Positions 6,389 through 13,993 of a stretch of 16,864 bases of DNA are shown here, in pieces. Under the pieces are notes generated by a model. The model was not told the DNA's origin. It made no database searches and saw only the letters and a list, made by a program, of their open reading frames with translations. This stretch comes from JBBPZK01 sp965219175 (GTDB lineage Bacteria > Actinomycetota > Rubrobacteria > Rubrobacterales > Rubrobacteraceae). The stretch spans positions 1 to 16,864 of the forward strand of contig CBDCNI010000002.1 in assembly GCA_965219175.1 (NCBI GenBank), written 5' to 3'. A program made the position numbers and the translations under genes. Every line of letters starts with the position of its first letter. Position 1 is the stretch's first letter.

Positions 6389-7177
6389 CTATGTTCGATA
6401 GTCACGTATTGCGGAGCTATCGAGCTCGTTGGCCGGCACCAGCTTGTAGTGCCGTTCCTCGGCAACCTTGATCGCGTCGTCCTGCACTGTGAGGTCGAAC
6501 ATCGCGATCTTGTCGTCGTCCATGAACTGGACTGAAATTGCCTTCGCCCTCATGCCGGGGAAGCGGTCCTCGCACCAAGCCAGGTCCTGTTTGGTCTGGA
6601 CGACGGAGATCTTGTCGTTTCCGCCCTTCGCTTGAACCGGCACGATGTAGTGGCACCCATGCTTATCGAGGCCCACATACATCTCGTCGATCTCGATCTG
6701 CCCGACCCCTTTCACCGTCGTTCGGAGGTGGTTCTGCATCGAGTAGGTTGTAATCCCGAGAAAGATGTCGAGTAACCGGTTGTAGCGGACGATGGCGAGG
6801 AGCGCCTGCTCGTCGTCGAGCGTGTAGCGACGGATGATCTCGGGCGTCGAATCCGGGACCGAAATCGTCACCAGTTCGGGGTTCGGTACGATCCGGCTTA
6901 ATTTGACCAAGCTGAACCTGTAGCGAGCTCGTCCGACCAGCTCGATCAGCCATTCCATGCCTTCCGGCTGTAGCTCCAAGACGGAGGCCGGGAACGTCGT
7001 CCGAAACCTGAAGGAGTAGATCACATCTCCAAGGTTCTTCGGGAGGTTGATCTCCAGCTCGGCGGCTGCGGCCTCGATGTCCTCGCGCACGAAGTCGATG
7101 CTGGTTGCACCGCTCTCATAGCCGTCGAAGAATATCTTCTCGATCAGGGCAGCGTAGCGGTTCTGAGTCTTAGCCAT
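6389..7177 (-). CDS. Probable PD-(D/E)XK type II restriction endonuclease
   Basis: This 262-residue protein starts at the ATG at 7175-7177. The open frame extends much further upstream, but that part overlaps the methyltransferase out of frame and has no family features. The core is IEIDEMYVGLDKHGC (161-175) followed by HYIVPVQAKGG (176-186): an acidic residue (Asp164), then a beta strand ending in Gln182-x-Lys184. This is the spacing of a PD-(D/E)XK nuclease with the less common QxK form. The next segment (ISVVQTKQDL) fits the fold's following strand and helix. Its start overlaps the methyltransferase stop by eight bases (ATGGCTAA). I see no ribosome-binding site of its own, so translation probably depends on ribosomes finishing the methyltransferase, which would keep the nuclease scarcer than its protector. 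The cut site is not known. The restriction role rests on this partnership plus the motif. Confidence 0.72.
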   Translation of the reverse strand: MAKTQNRYAALIEKIFFDGYESGATSIDFVREDIEAAAAELEINLPKNLGDVIYSFRFRTTFPASVLELQPEGMEWLIELVGRARYRFSLVKLSRIVPNPELVTISVPDSTPEIIRRYTLDDEQALLAIVRYNRLLDIFLGITTYSMQNHLRTTVKGVGQIEIDEMYVGLDKHGCHYIVPVQAKGGNDKISVVQTKQDLAWCEDRFPGMRAKAISVQFMDDDKIAMFDLTVQDDAIKVAEERHYKLVPANELDSSAIRDYRT

Positions 7178-8501
7178 GCAGCACACGGGTAGCCAAGCGT
7201 TCGCGTTCGATGTCGGCCTGCTTCCTCTTCTTCGCGCCGCTTTTACGGTCCCGCTTGCCGGAGGGCACAGGGACGCCGAAGCGAGCAGCGGCGTCCGACA
7301 TAAACAGGGAGAGCAGCTCTTCGCTTCCGAGGGCAATGGCATGCTCCGGGCGCGTCGCTTCGTATCCGAGGGCGTTACGGACCTGTACGGCAACTGCCCG
7401 AGCGAGCGGCGGCGGAACGGCGTTCCCAATCTGACGAGCGCCGTGCCACTTGGTGGCATGGAAACGGAACCAGTCGGGGAAGCCGTGCAGGCGCGCCATT
7501 TCACGGACCGTGATGCACCGAGGGTAGCGGTAGTGGATCGGTCGAGGGCTGGTGAACGCCCCTCGCGCCCCGTCCGTCCCGGCTCGTAGGGTGTTCGATA
7601 CCCCATTTGAAGACAGGCGATAGAAGCGGCTGATCGGCTCGACCGTGCCCGGCTCGGTCTCCGCGAATCGCGTCCGGGAGATCGTCGTATGCTCGGTCCG
7701 TGCGCTGGAAGTGAGAACACCAGGCTCCCAGAGTCGCGGATGACCGAAATGCCACGCATCGTTGGACATACAGCGCAGCTCGGCCGCATAGCGGGAAGGC
7801 ACGCCGAACCGCCTGATGCGAACGGCATCGGATTTCAGCAGGGTGTCGAACTCGTCCGCATTGGGTAGATCACCGAGCGCATCCTCGCAGCTCGGGCCGG
7901 CCGGACGCTCGTCGGTCGCGATACGGCCCGGGGCGACGGTAATCGGTACAGGGTAGTCTGGCAGCTGCTCCCCACGCTTCACGCCCATCAGGATCAGTCG
8001 CTCTCTCGACTGAGGAACACCAAAGTCGGCTGCGTTGAACACCTGCCAGGGTTCGCGGACGTCGTAGCCCTTCGCTCCAAAGGCCTCGATCAGCTCGTGA
8101 AGGAACACCTTGTGCCGACCGACCGTGAGACCTTTGACGTTCTCGAAAACGAAGGCGCGGGCGTCCAGCTCGCTCACGATGCGGACGAACTCACGAACCA
8201 AAGCGTTGCGCGGGTCGTCGAGGACGCGCCGGCCAATCAGAGAGAAGCCCTGACAGGGCGCGCCACCCACCACGACGGCGACTTCGCGATCCCCAAGCGA
8301 GCTCCGCTCTCGGATTTCTGCGCCAGAGAGCTCCGCCACGCTGCCGCAGATTGACGTCCCAAGCGGGAAGTTGAACTCGTGCGTCGCCGCGTGGATCGGA
8401 TCGACTTCAACCGCCGCCGCCACGTCGAAGCCTGCCTGCTCGAACCCGAGGCTAAGGCCGCCGGCTCCGGCAAACAGATCGACGGCGAGAGGGCGTGACA
8501 C
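7170..8501 (-). CDS. C5-cytosine DNA methyltransferase (type II), complete copy
   Basis: This 443-residue enzyme transfers a methyl group from AdoMet to carbon 5 of cytosine. The family motifs appear in order: I, DLFAGAGGLSLGFEQAG (8-24); IV, GGAPCQGFS with nucleophile Cys83; VI, ENV (120-122); VIII, QSRER (164-168); IX, TVREMARLHGFPD (331-343); X, GNAVPPPLA (359-367). The target-recognition region lies at about 230-325 and includes NTLRAGT. After motif X a 75-residue basic tail (GKRDRKSGAKKRK) extends beyond the usual core. The start is GTG with a good AAAGGA ribosome-binding site. vsr ends 31 bases upstream and the restriction gene overlaps the last eight bases, so this is the modification half of a restriction-modification system. 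The recognition sequence cannot be read from the protein. The gene spans the copy A/B boundary intact. Confidence 0.97.
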   Translation of the reverse strand: MSRPLAVDLFAGAGGLSLGFEQAGFDVAAAVEVDPIHAATHEFNFPLGTSICGSVAELSGAEIRERSSLGDREVAVVVGGAPCQGFSLIGRRVLDDPRNALVREFVRIVSELDARAFVFENVKGLTVGRHKVFLHELIEAFGAKGYDVREPWQVFNAADFGVPQSRERLILMGVKRGEQLPDYPVPITVAPGRIATDERPAGPSCEDALGDLPNADEFDTLLKSDAVRIRRFGVPSRYAAELRCMSNDAWHFGHPRLWEPGVLTSSARTEHTTISRTRFAETEPGTVEPISRFYRLSSNGVSNTLRAGTDGARGAFTSPRPIHYRYPRCITVREMARLHGFPDWFRFHATKWHGARQIGNAVPPPLARAVAVQVRNALGYEATRPEHAIALGSEELLSLFMSDAAARFGVPVPSGKRDRKSGAKKRKQADIERERLATRVLHG

Positions 8502-8532
8502 GGTGAGGATTCCTTTCGGCTGATGCGCACCG

Positions 8533-8967
8533 TTATAGCGGCCCGGTCGGCGATGTCGATCGCGGACCGAGGAATTTCTTCAGCGTATTCTCTAGGATTT
8601 CTGCGTCCTTCGTTTGGCACTGCCACACGGTTGCTACATCCCATCCCGCGTCTCGGAGCTCGCGCTCCTTCCGAGCGTCACGCTCCTGGTTCTTCTGGAT
8701 CTTTGGCACCCAGTAGTCGCGGTTCGACTTCGGAAGCTTGCCCTTGGAGCAATCGTGCCCGTGCCAGAAGCAGCCGTGGACGAAAATCGCCTTCCGGCGG
8801 CCCGGCAGAACGATGTCTGGGGTGCCGGGCAGGTCCTTCCGATGGAGGCGGAATCGATACCCAAGGCGATGGAGAAGCCGGCGCACGATCCACTCGGGTT
8901 GAGTGTTTTTCTGCCCGACCGATTTCATAATCCGCTGGCGCTGTTCAGGGGTTCTCGTGTCGGCCAT
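8533..8967 (-). CDS. vsr: Vsr mismatch endonuclease, second copy
   Basis: Identical to the gene at 928-1362, including Asp51, the HGCFWHGH block and the ACTAAGAGCAGC spacer after the OLD-type stop. It is in the second plasmid unit and is not a paralogue. Confidence 0.95.
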   Translation of the reverse strand: MADTRTPEQRQRIMKSVGQKNTQPEWIVRRLLHRLGYRFRLHRKDLPGTPDIVLPGRRKAIFVHGCFWHGHDCSKGKLPKSNRDYWVPKIQKNQERDARKERELRDAGWDVATVWQCQTKDAEILENTLKKFLGPRSTSPTGPL

Positions 8968-8979
8968 GCTGCTCTTAGT

Positions 8980-10875
8980 TCAGCAGAATCGTTCGAATAG
9001 CGTAGCCCATTGATTGAGCAATGCGTCTTCGACGTGGCGATCCGCGTTCGTCATCAGTTTGTCCTTCACCCCAAGCGACAAGCGAACTTTCCAGTCCTGC
9101 TCGAGGTCGAACCCTTCGTTCTGTGCCCATGACTTGATCTGCGGCACGATCGGTCGCTTGGGGTCGTGGACGTCCTCAAAGTCCCGATCCGCCCGACGTT
9201 CCAGCCGGCCTAGAATCTGAACAAGAAGGCTCGGCGGGAGCAGGTCTTCGATCTCGGTGCCCGTCATGTCCTCAAAGGCTTCGTCGGTCAGCACCACGCG
9301 GTCCTTCGATCCCGCGTAGAGGCCGTCACGTAAGGATTTCGCAGCCTGCTGACCCGCATTGTCGCCGTCGAGCAGAACGAAGGGCAGCACGTCGTCACGA
9401 CCGACGAGGATGGATGCAATGATCTTGGCTGTCTTGGCGCCCCCGGACGGCGGAAAGACCAACTCCGCCGACGGCTGGATACGGCCTTTGCCTATAAGGA
9501 CGTTCTTGATCGCTGAGAGGTAGTGCTGGTCCGAGGGCCCCTCAACGATCACTGGCGTACAGCCGAGCAGAAGACTTTCGGAGACCGAGAGATTAAGCGC
9601 CGAGTGGACGGCATAGGTCGCTCCTGCGTCCCGTTGTCCGCCCTTCCTTCGCGCCTGTCCGAGGTCGTCGGAGGCGACGGTGCCACCATCGTCGTCCACG
9701 TAGACCTTTCGGACGCGATCCAGCCGGTCAGCATCGATCATGAAGGGCGAGTGAGTCGTGAACAGGAGTTGATTGGTCTTCGCAAGGTTGTCGAAGAACC
9801 GCGACAAGTCGCGCTGCGCGAGCGGATGGAGCGAGTGGCCGGGCTCGTCGAGAAGAACGATTGCGTTCTCGTGATTGTCCTCGCTCTCGTAGGTGAAGAC
9901 GAGGAAAAACGACAGAAACCATTGCAGACCTGTACTGCGATGCTCCAGCTCGATTTCCTCCGGGCGGCGGTCGTCGGCAACCCAGATCCGGAAATAGTTG
10001 CCGTCCGCCTGGAGGCGGAAGCGGTAGTCGCCCTGCTTCCACCAATCGCGAAACGTCTTCGTCAGCTTTGAGGAGGCCGATTGCAACAGCGCGGCGCGGG
10101 TGCGGAGTTGCTCGTCGTCGAGCGCGATCTGCTCGTCGGTCTTCTTATCGATGCTGATGCGCTGCCCGTGTTGATTGACCCGCTCGGTCACGCCGGTGGC
10201 GCGCGCGAGTTCTAGAACCTCTTGGGGACTGAGGTTCACGAGGTCGAAGAGCACCTTCAACGTGCGCGCCTTCGCGGCCTCCTTCTGCCCAAGGTCGTCG
10301 CGGGTGAGGTTGTCGACCACGTGGGGGAGGTAGATTTGCGCGTCGAGGTTGCCGTAGTTTGAGTAGTAGACGAACTTGGGAAGCTTTTCCTGCAACACGT
10401 CAGAAAGGCTCGGCCCCTTCTCCGCCGCTCCCGCGGCAGCAGCTTCCTCGCCCTCGGCCGTCTCAGCGACCTGATGGGGAACGAACGCTTCATGGAGGGC
10501 GAAATCCTTCGCATCAGGAAACGACCAGCCATAACGACCCGCGAAGTCGCGCACGACTTCCAACATGCCACAGCTTTTCGCATCTGCCCCATGTTGCAGA
10601 GCGATATCGTGTTCAGCCGTCTCAAGCTCGAACATGCAGGTGATGAAATCTTGCCGGCCCGGATGCTCGCGCATCTCGGCGTAGCGGCTCCGGGGCATGT
10701 CATCGAGGAGGTTGATCTCACCGTCGCCTGATGGATTGAACTTCCATAAGGGCAACAAAAGGTTCGTTTTGCCCGCCTCGTTCTCGCCAATCAGAGCGGT
10801 GACATCGGAGACATCGATCCATCCGCTATCGGTGGTGGAGCGGAAATCTGTAACGCGAAATTTTTTCAAGATCAT
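8980..10875 (-). CDS. OLD-family ATP-dependent nuclease, Gln75 allele
   Basis: Same 631-residue protein as at 1375-3270 except that residue 75 is Gln instead of His (CAA for CAC; plus-strand T at 10651 against G at 3046). Residue 75 lies in the variable region after Walker A, away from the ATPase and TOPRIM catalytic residues, so both forms may be active. Either a sequencing error or real variation between plasmid copies could explain it. This copy is contiguous with vsr, the methyltransferase and the restriction gene on one uninterrupted stretch. Confidence 0.88.
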   Translation of the reverse strand: MILKKFRVTDFRSTTDSGWIDVSDVTALIGENEAGKTNLLLPLWKFNPSGDGEINLLDDMPRSRYAEMREHPGRQDFITCMFELETAEHDIALQHGADAKSCGMLEVVRDFAGRYGWSFPDAKDFALHEAFVPHQVAETAEGEEAAAAGAAEKGPSLSDVLQEKLPKFVYYSNYGNLDAQIYLPHVVDNLTRDDLGQKEAAKARTLKVLFDLVNLSPQEVLELARATGVTERVNQHGQRISIDKKTDEQIALDDEQLRTRAALLQSASSKLTKTFRDWWKQGDYRFRLQADGNYFRIWVADDRRPEEIELEHRSTGLQWFLSFFLVFTYESEDNHENAIVLLDEPGHSLHPLAQRDLSRFFDNLAKTNQLLFTTHSPFMIDADRLDRVRKVYVDDDGGTVASDDLGQARRKGGQRDAGATYAVHSALNLSVSESLLLGCTPVIVEGPSDQHYLSAIKNVLIGKGRIQPSAELVFPPSGGAKTAKIIASILVGRDDVLPFVLLDGDNAGQQAAKSLRDGLYAGSKDRVVLTDEAFEDMTGTEIEDLLPPSLLVQILGRLERRADRDFEDVHDPKRPIVPQIKSWAQNEGFDLEQDWKVRLSLGVKDKLMTNADRHVEDALLNQWATLFERFC

Positions 10876-10915
10876 TAGTTTAGGCGATCCTATCTAATTT
10901 GAGGCCAGTTAACGG

Positions 10916-11344
10916 TCAGCCTCGTTGCCACCAACGCCGTTTCTTCGCCTGCTCAGGCGGCGGTAACATCCGGCGCAGATCCTCGATCCGCTCCGCTCGC
11001 TCTTTCGCCAGCAACTCAGCGGCGTCCGCGCGAGTCTCGGCTCTCACAGCCCGAAGCTCAATCTCCGCGAGCTGGGCACGTAGATTCTCTAGGTCTCTCT
11101 TGCCCTGATTGGGAGTGTTCTGAGTGGTCGAAGTTGTCCCTAGTTGACTAGATTGGGCTGTCTCAGGTGCGTCCGGGGCCGCTAGGCGCGGTTGGTAAAC
11201 CCTGGCCAATTCGGATGGGTCAATAGCCCACTTCCCTTGTCCATCCTGAGCGCCACTTATCTTACCTGCTTTCAAAGATTTAGTCAGAGTTGGCCGGGAA
11301 ACCTGGTAATACTTTACCGCTTCTCGGATGGACAACTTTGCCAT
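10916..11344 (-). CDS. Small helix-turn-helix/coiled-coil protein, second copy
   Basis: Identical to the gene at 3311-3739; the same ATG start with AAGGG eight bases upstream is preferred over the GTG at 11351-11353. Confidence 0.75.
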   Translation of the reverse strand: MAKLSIREAVKYYQVSRPTLTKSLKAGKISGAQDGQGKWAIDPSELARVYQPRLAAPDAPETAQSSQLGTTSTTQNTPNQGKRDLENLRAQLAEIELRAVRAETRADAAELLAKERAERIEDLRRMLPPPEQAKKRRWWQRG

Positions 11345-11355
11345 GATGAACACCC

Positions 11356-11922
11356 TTAGTCTGGTTCAACGTCGTCTGGCAAAGACTTGGCCGGCAAGTC
11401 CATTTCCATGCCGGGAAAGGTCGGTTCGGAGGGCGGAGGCAAGCCGGGGCCGGTGGGGAGCTGCTGTTCCCCTCTACCGATAGACGGAATCTGGCGAAGC
11501 GGCTCTTGGCCATCCAGTTCGCCTGCGTCCGGCTGCTCGTCGTCGCTGATGACGACGGCTGCGCTGAATAGGCTGTAGCGGATGCCGTCGCGCCTCCCGA
11601 GCCAAGCCACGCGATCGTTGACCACGTAGGCGTTCGTCGTGCCCCGGTCGCCAATCTGGCGGACCTCGATCCAAAGGTCGTCGCGCAGCTTCTTTACAGC
11701 CCGCTGCACCGTGGGGCGACTCGCGCCCATGAGGCGGATGAGGTTCCGCTGTGAAATCACCACCGCGTTGTTCACGCCGATCCGGGCCACGAGGAGGTGC
11801 ATGAGCTGCGCCGCCTTCGGGGCCTCAGAGATAAGTTTGGCCCATGCCTCATGCGCTGCCCGCTCAGTCTGGAGCCAACGCCCGGATGGGGTCTTCTCAG
11901 GGATCTTCTGGGGTATCGTCAT
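11356..11922 (-). CDS. rep: pBBR1-type replication initiator, second copy
   Basis: Identical to the gene at 3751-4317, with the same inverted-repeat arm (11922-11943) over its start. Two rep copies in one stretch arise from the tandem unit, not from gene duplication within a plasmid. Confidence 0.9.
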   Translation of the reverse strand: MTIPQKIPEKTPSGRWLQTERAAHEAWAKLISEAPKAAQLMHLLVARIGVNNAVVISQRNLIRLMGASRPTVQRAVKKLRDDLWIEVRQIGDRGTTNAYVVNDRVAWLGRRDGIRYSLFSAAVVISDDEQPDAGELDGQEPLRQIPSIGRGEQQLPTGPGLPPPSEPTFPGMEMDLPAKSLPDDVEPD

Positions 11923-11943
11923 ATGAGGCCACCCGGCATCATT
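11922..11943. promoter_or_regulatory. Left arm of 22-bp inverted repeat, second copy
   Basis: Copy of 4317-4338, paired with 12031-12052. Confidence 0.65.
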
Positions 11944-12030
11944 GGCGTTCCAAAACTGTACGCCAGAGTATCAGAATTGTATGTTTGATACATGCAATAA
12001 TAGAAAGTCAATGTTCAATTATGGTAAGTA

Positions 12031-12052
12031 AATGATGCCAGGTAGCCTCATA
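12031..12052. promoter_or_regulatory. Right arm of 22-bp inverted repeat, second copy
   Basis: Copy of 4426-4447. Confidence 0.65.
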
Positions 12053-12092
12053 GCTGGTGAGGCCCCCTGGCCTCATAGCTGGTGAGGCCCCC
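12046..12092. repeat. Two 22-bp direct repeats, second copy
   Basis: Copies at 12046-12067 and 12071-12092, same as 4441-4487. Confidence 0.6.
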
Positions 12093-12158
12093 CCCCTCTG
12101 AAAATATATGTAAAACAAAGACATAAGATTCTTGCCTTCTAATGATCTACTGTTGGCG

Positions 12159-12183
12159 AAAAATCCACGCCCGTTCGGACGGG
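12159..12183 (-). terminator. Possible intrinsic terminator downstream of mob, second copy
   Basis: Same five-pair hairpin and T run as 4554-4578. Confidence 0.4.
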
Positions 12184-12362
12184 AGCGCCCGCCAGGAAGC
12201 TGGCGACCGGCCGGGCGGGGGTGGAGTTTTCGACACGGACGGCGCAGCTGGCCGTTCCTCCGTCGTCGCCAAGATCGGGACCGTTGCTGAAGAGGTCGTG
12301 CTTCGCTCCGAGCGCGCGGGTGCGGATGGGGTGGGTCAGGCAGGGAGGAGAAGGTTTTCGGT

Positions 12363-13649
12363 TCAAGCGGTGTGCTTCGGACCGCCGCGACGCGCGTTGC
12401 GAGCCTCGGTCTCGACATCGCTGTCCCGCTCGACCGCATCCGTGATTTCGACCTCCGGCTGTTGGTCCTTGTCACGGATCGCCAGTCCGAGATTGATTTC
12501 ATGCCGCGTGACCTCGGCCTGAACCTTCTGCGGGTAGAAGCTGTGGACCTCCATCTGGGTGCGGTCCGGCCAGAGGGTGTTCTTCACCATCTGTTCGGCC
12601 TTGGCCATGAAGGCCCCGCACTTCGCCACGACGGCCGCCATGTGCATCCGGTCGATCAGGCTGGGGAAGATATCGCGCCCTTCCTCGTAGCGATTGTTCG
12701 GGATCGCCTGGAGGCCCATGCCGAGACGGTGAGCCGCCTCGAACACCCGCTCAGCCCCGTGGCGGACGGCGTGGATCAGGGGCCAGGCATCGGTCATGGA
12801 GTGGGGCCGCACCTCGCGCAGCTTCATGGACCCCTCGGGAGGCTCGTAGGCGCGTCCCATGGCCTTGTGGCGGGCCACCTCCCCCTTGACCGTCAGGATG
12901 TCGCTCAGAAGCTCTGTATCGCTCTCTGAGAGGTCTGCCAGCTTCAAGGCCCCCACGAGGCCCTGGGAGGCCTCCCTGACGCTCTCACGGGCCTTGTCCA
13001 TGACGGCGCCATAGGTTTCCGGCGACAGGTGCTGGCGCTGCGTGATCTCCTTGCGGGTGCCGCGCACGATCTCGGGGTCCAGCTTGTCGCGGCACCAGTC
13101 GGCCCATGAGGTCTGCAAGGCGGCGTATTCGTTGCGCTCGCCGGTCAGGGCCTTCGCCTCGCCCAAGGCCTTGTTGGTGGAGATCACCGGCTTGCCCCGG
13201 CTTTCCCGGACGGGGGCGACCAGCAGATCCACGACCGCGCCGCCCTTCTCGTCGAGATCGAGGCGGCTGGCGAACACCGCGTCTTTTCCGGCCCAGCTCT
13301 CGGCCCATGCCTTCGCCTGGTCGAAGAGCTGGCGGTTGTGCGGGTTGGCGGGGTCATGGAGATCGCCGGCTTTCTGGACCCATTCCGGAGAGACGACGCA
13401 GATGGCCTGCAAGGCGATCGGAGCCCCTTTGCGCTCGCCTGCCCCCAGCTCGGCCTTGTGGGCGCGAAAGGCGGCCAAGTAATCGCGATCGCTTTCGTCC
13501 GCCTTCGACCAGGAGAGGCCGGTGCCCGGAACGGCCCCTTCCCGGACTCGCGCGCGTCCCACCTCGTCGTGACGCTGGGCATGGAGAGACGCCCCGCGGA
13601 GCTGGGCGATGGAGGTGAACTTGTTGACGCGGATGGCGGCCTTGAACAT
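12363..13649 (-). CDS. mob: MobV/Pre-like mobilisation protein, second copy
   Basis: Identical to the gene at 4758-6044, including the altered metal-binding motif. Confidence 0.75.
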   Translation of the reverse strand: MFKAAIRVNKFTSIAQLRGASLHAQRHDEVGRARVREGAVPGTGLSWSKADESDRDYLAAFRAHKAELGAGERKGAPIALQAICVVSPEWVQKAGDLHDPANPHNRQLFDQAKAWAESWAGKDAVFASRLDLDEKGGAVVDLLVAPVRESRGKPVISTNKALGEAKALTGERNEYAALQTSWADWCRDKLDPEIVRGTRKEITQRQHLSPETYGAVMDKARESVREASQGLVGALKLADLSESDTELLSDILTVKGEVARHKAMGRAYEPPEGSMKLREVRPHSMTDAWPLIHAVRHGAERVFEAAHRLGMGLQAIPNNRYEEGRDIFPSLIDRMHMAAVVAKCGAFMAKAEQMVKNTLWPDRTQMEVHSFYPQKVQAEVTRHEINLGLAIRDKDQQPEVEITDAVERDSDVETEARNARRGGPKHTA

Positions 13650-13993
13650 GGGGCCAAGCTACATGGGGAGAGGGACATTGTCATTTCAAATGACAACCCA
13701 CTAGGCGATTGTCTCCGCTGCGCTCCGACCCGCTCCGCTAATCTCCATGGGCCAGAGGCGCTGCGCCCTCCTGGACCTCCCGCAGGAACGCCCGCGCGGC
13801 GGGCGTCGAACCCCCTCCCTCCCCGCCATTCGGGGGCGGTCGGTCAGGGGTTCGGGGAGCGGTCTTCACCGCTCGGTCCGAAATTCGGTAGGTCCAGTTC
13901 GCGGCGGGACACCGGCGACAACTACGTGATCGGCACGAAGGGTGCGGGAAGATGGCGGCGTTCTTGTCGATCATCGACAGCGCCCGTGAATCG
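13650..13993. other. Candidate oriT/mob promoter region, second copy
   Basis: Same non-coding content as 6045-6388. Hairpins recur at 13788-13806 and 13857-13874, and the 15-bp palindrome at 13965-13979. Confidence 0.5.
13678..13696. promoter_or_regulatory. 19-bp palindrome upstream of mob, second copy
   Basis: Identical to 6073-6091. Confidence 0.55.

Larger units (their letters stand above)
1..7605. repeat. Tandem unit, copy A: one full 7,605-bp plasmid length
   Basis: The sequence from base 1 recurs starting at 7606 and again at 15211, so the period is 7,605 bp. Gene lengths, spacers and intergenic motifs all match between copies. The phase is arbitrary because the window simply begins inside the methyltransferase gene, which reads through the boundary uninterrupted at 7606. 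No insertion sequence, terminal repeat or linker marks the join. This is expected when a circular molecule is read more than once around, or when a plasmid forms head-to-tail multimers. Confidence 0.97.
11923..12362. other. Probable replication origin region, second copy
   Basis: Same non-coding content as 4318-4757: inverted-repeat arms, AT-rich centre, two direct repeats, C9 tract and tandem hairpins (12170-12183 and 12190-12205). If the tandem arrangement is a real multimer, it would carry more than one origin. Confidence 0.6.

Noticed and set aside
5501..6401. Long plus-strand open frames opposite mob (170 and 222 residues)
   Set aside because: Arg/Pro-rich antisense readings are common opposite GC-rich genes. 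They have no motif, and the minus-strand mob gene explains the region.
6133..6465. 110-residue minus-strand open frame across the restriction gene end and the GC-rich gap
   Set aside because: It overlaps the end of the restriction gene out of frame, runs through the hairpin region, and has low-complexity composition without a ribosome-binding site.
7590..7625. Integration or duplication junction at the repeat boundary
   Set aside because: The boundary is only where the window starts. The methyltransferase frame crosses it intact at both 7606 and 15211, and no direct or inverted repeat marks it.
7178..7828. Upstream extension of the restriction endonuclease frame to 479 residues
   Set aside because: The first 217 residues overlap the methyltransferase in another frame, are rich in Arg/Ser/Pro as expected for an out-of-frame reading of GC-rich coding DNA, and match nothing. 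The ATG at 7175-7177 gives a compact protein coupled to the methyltransferase stop.
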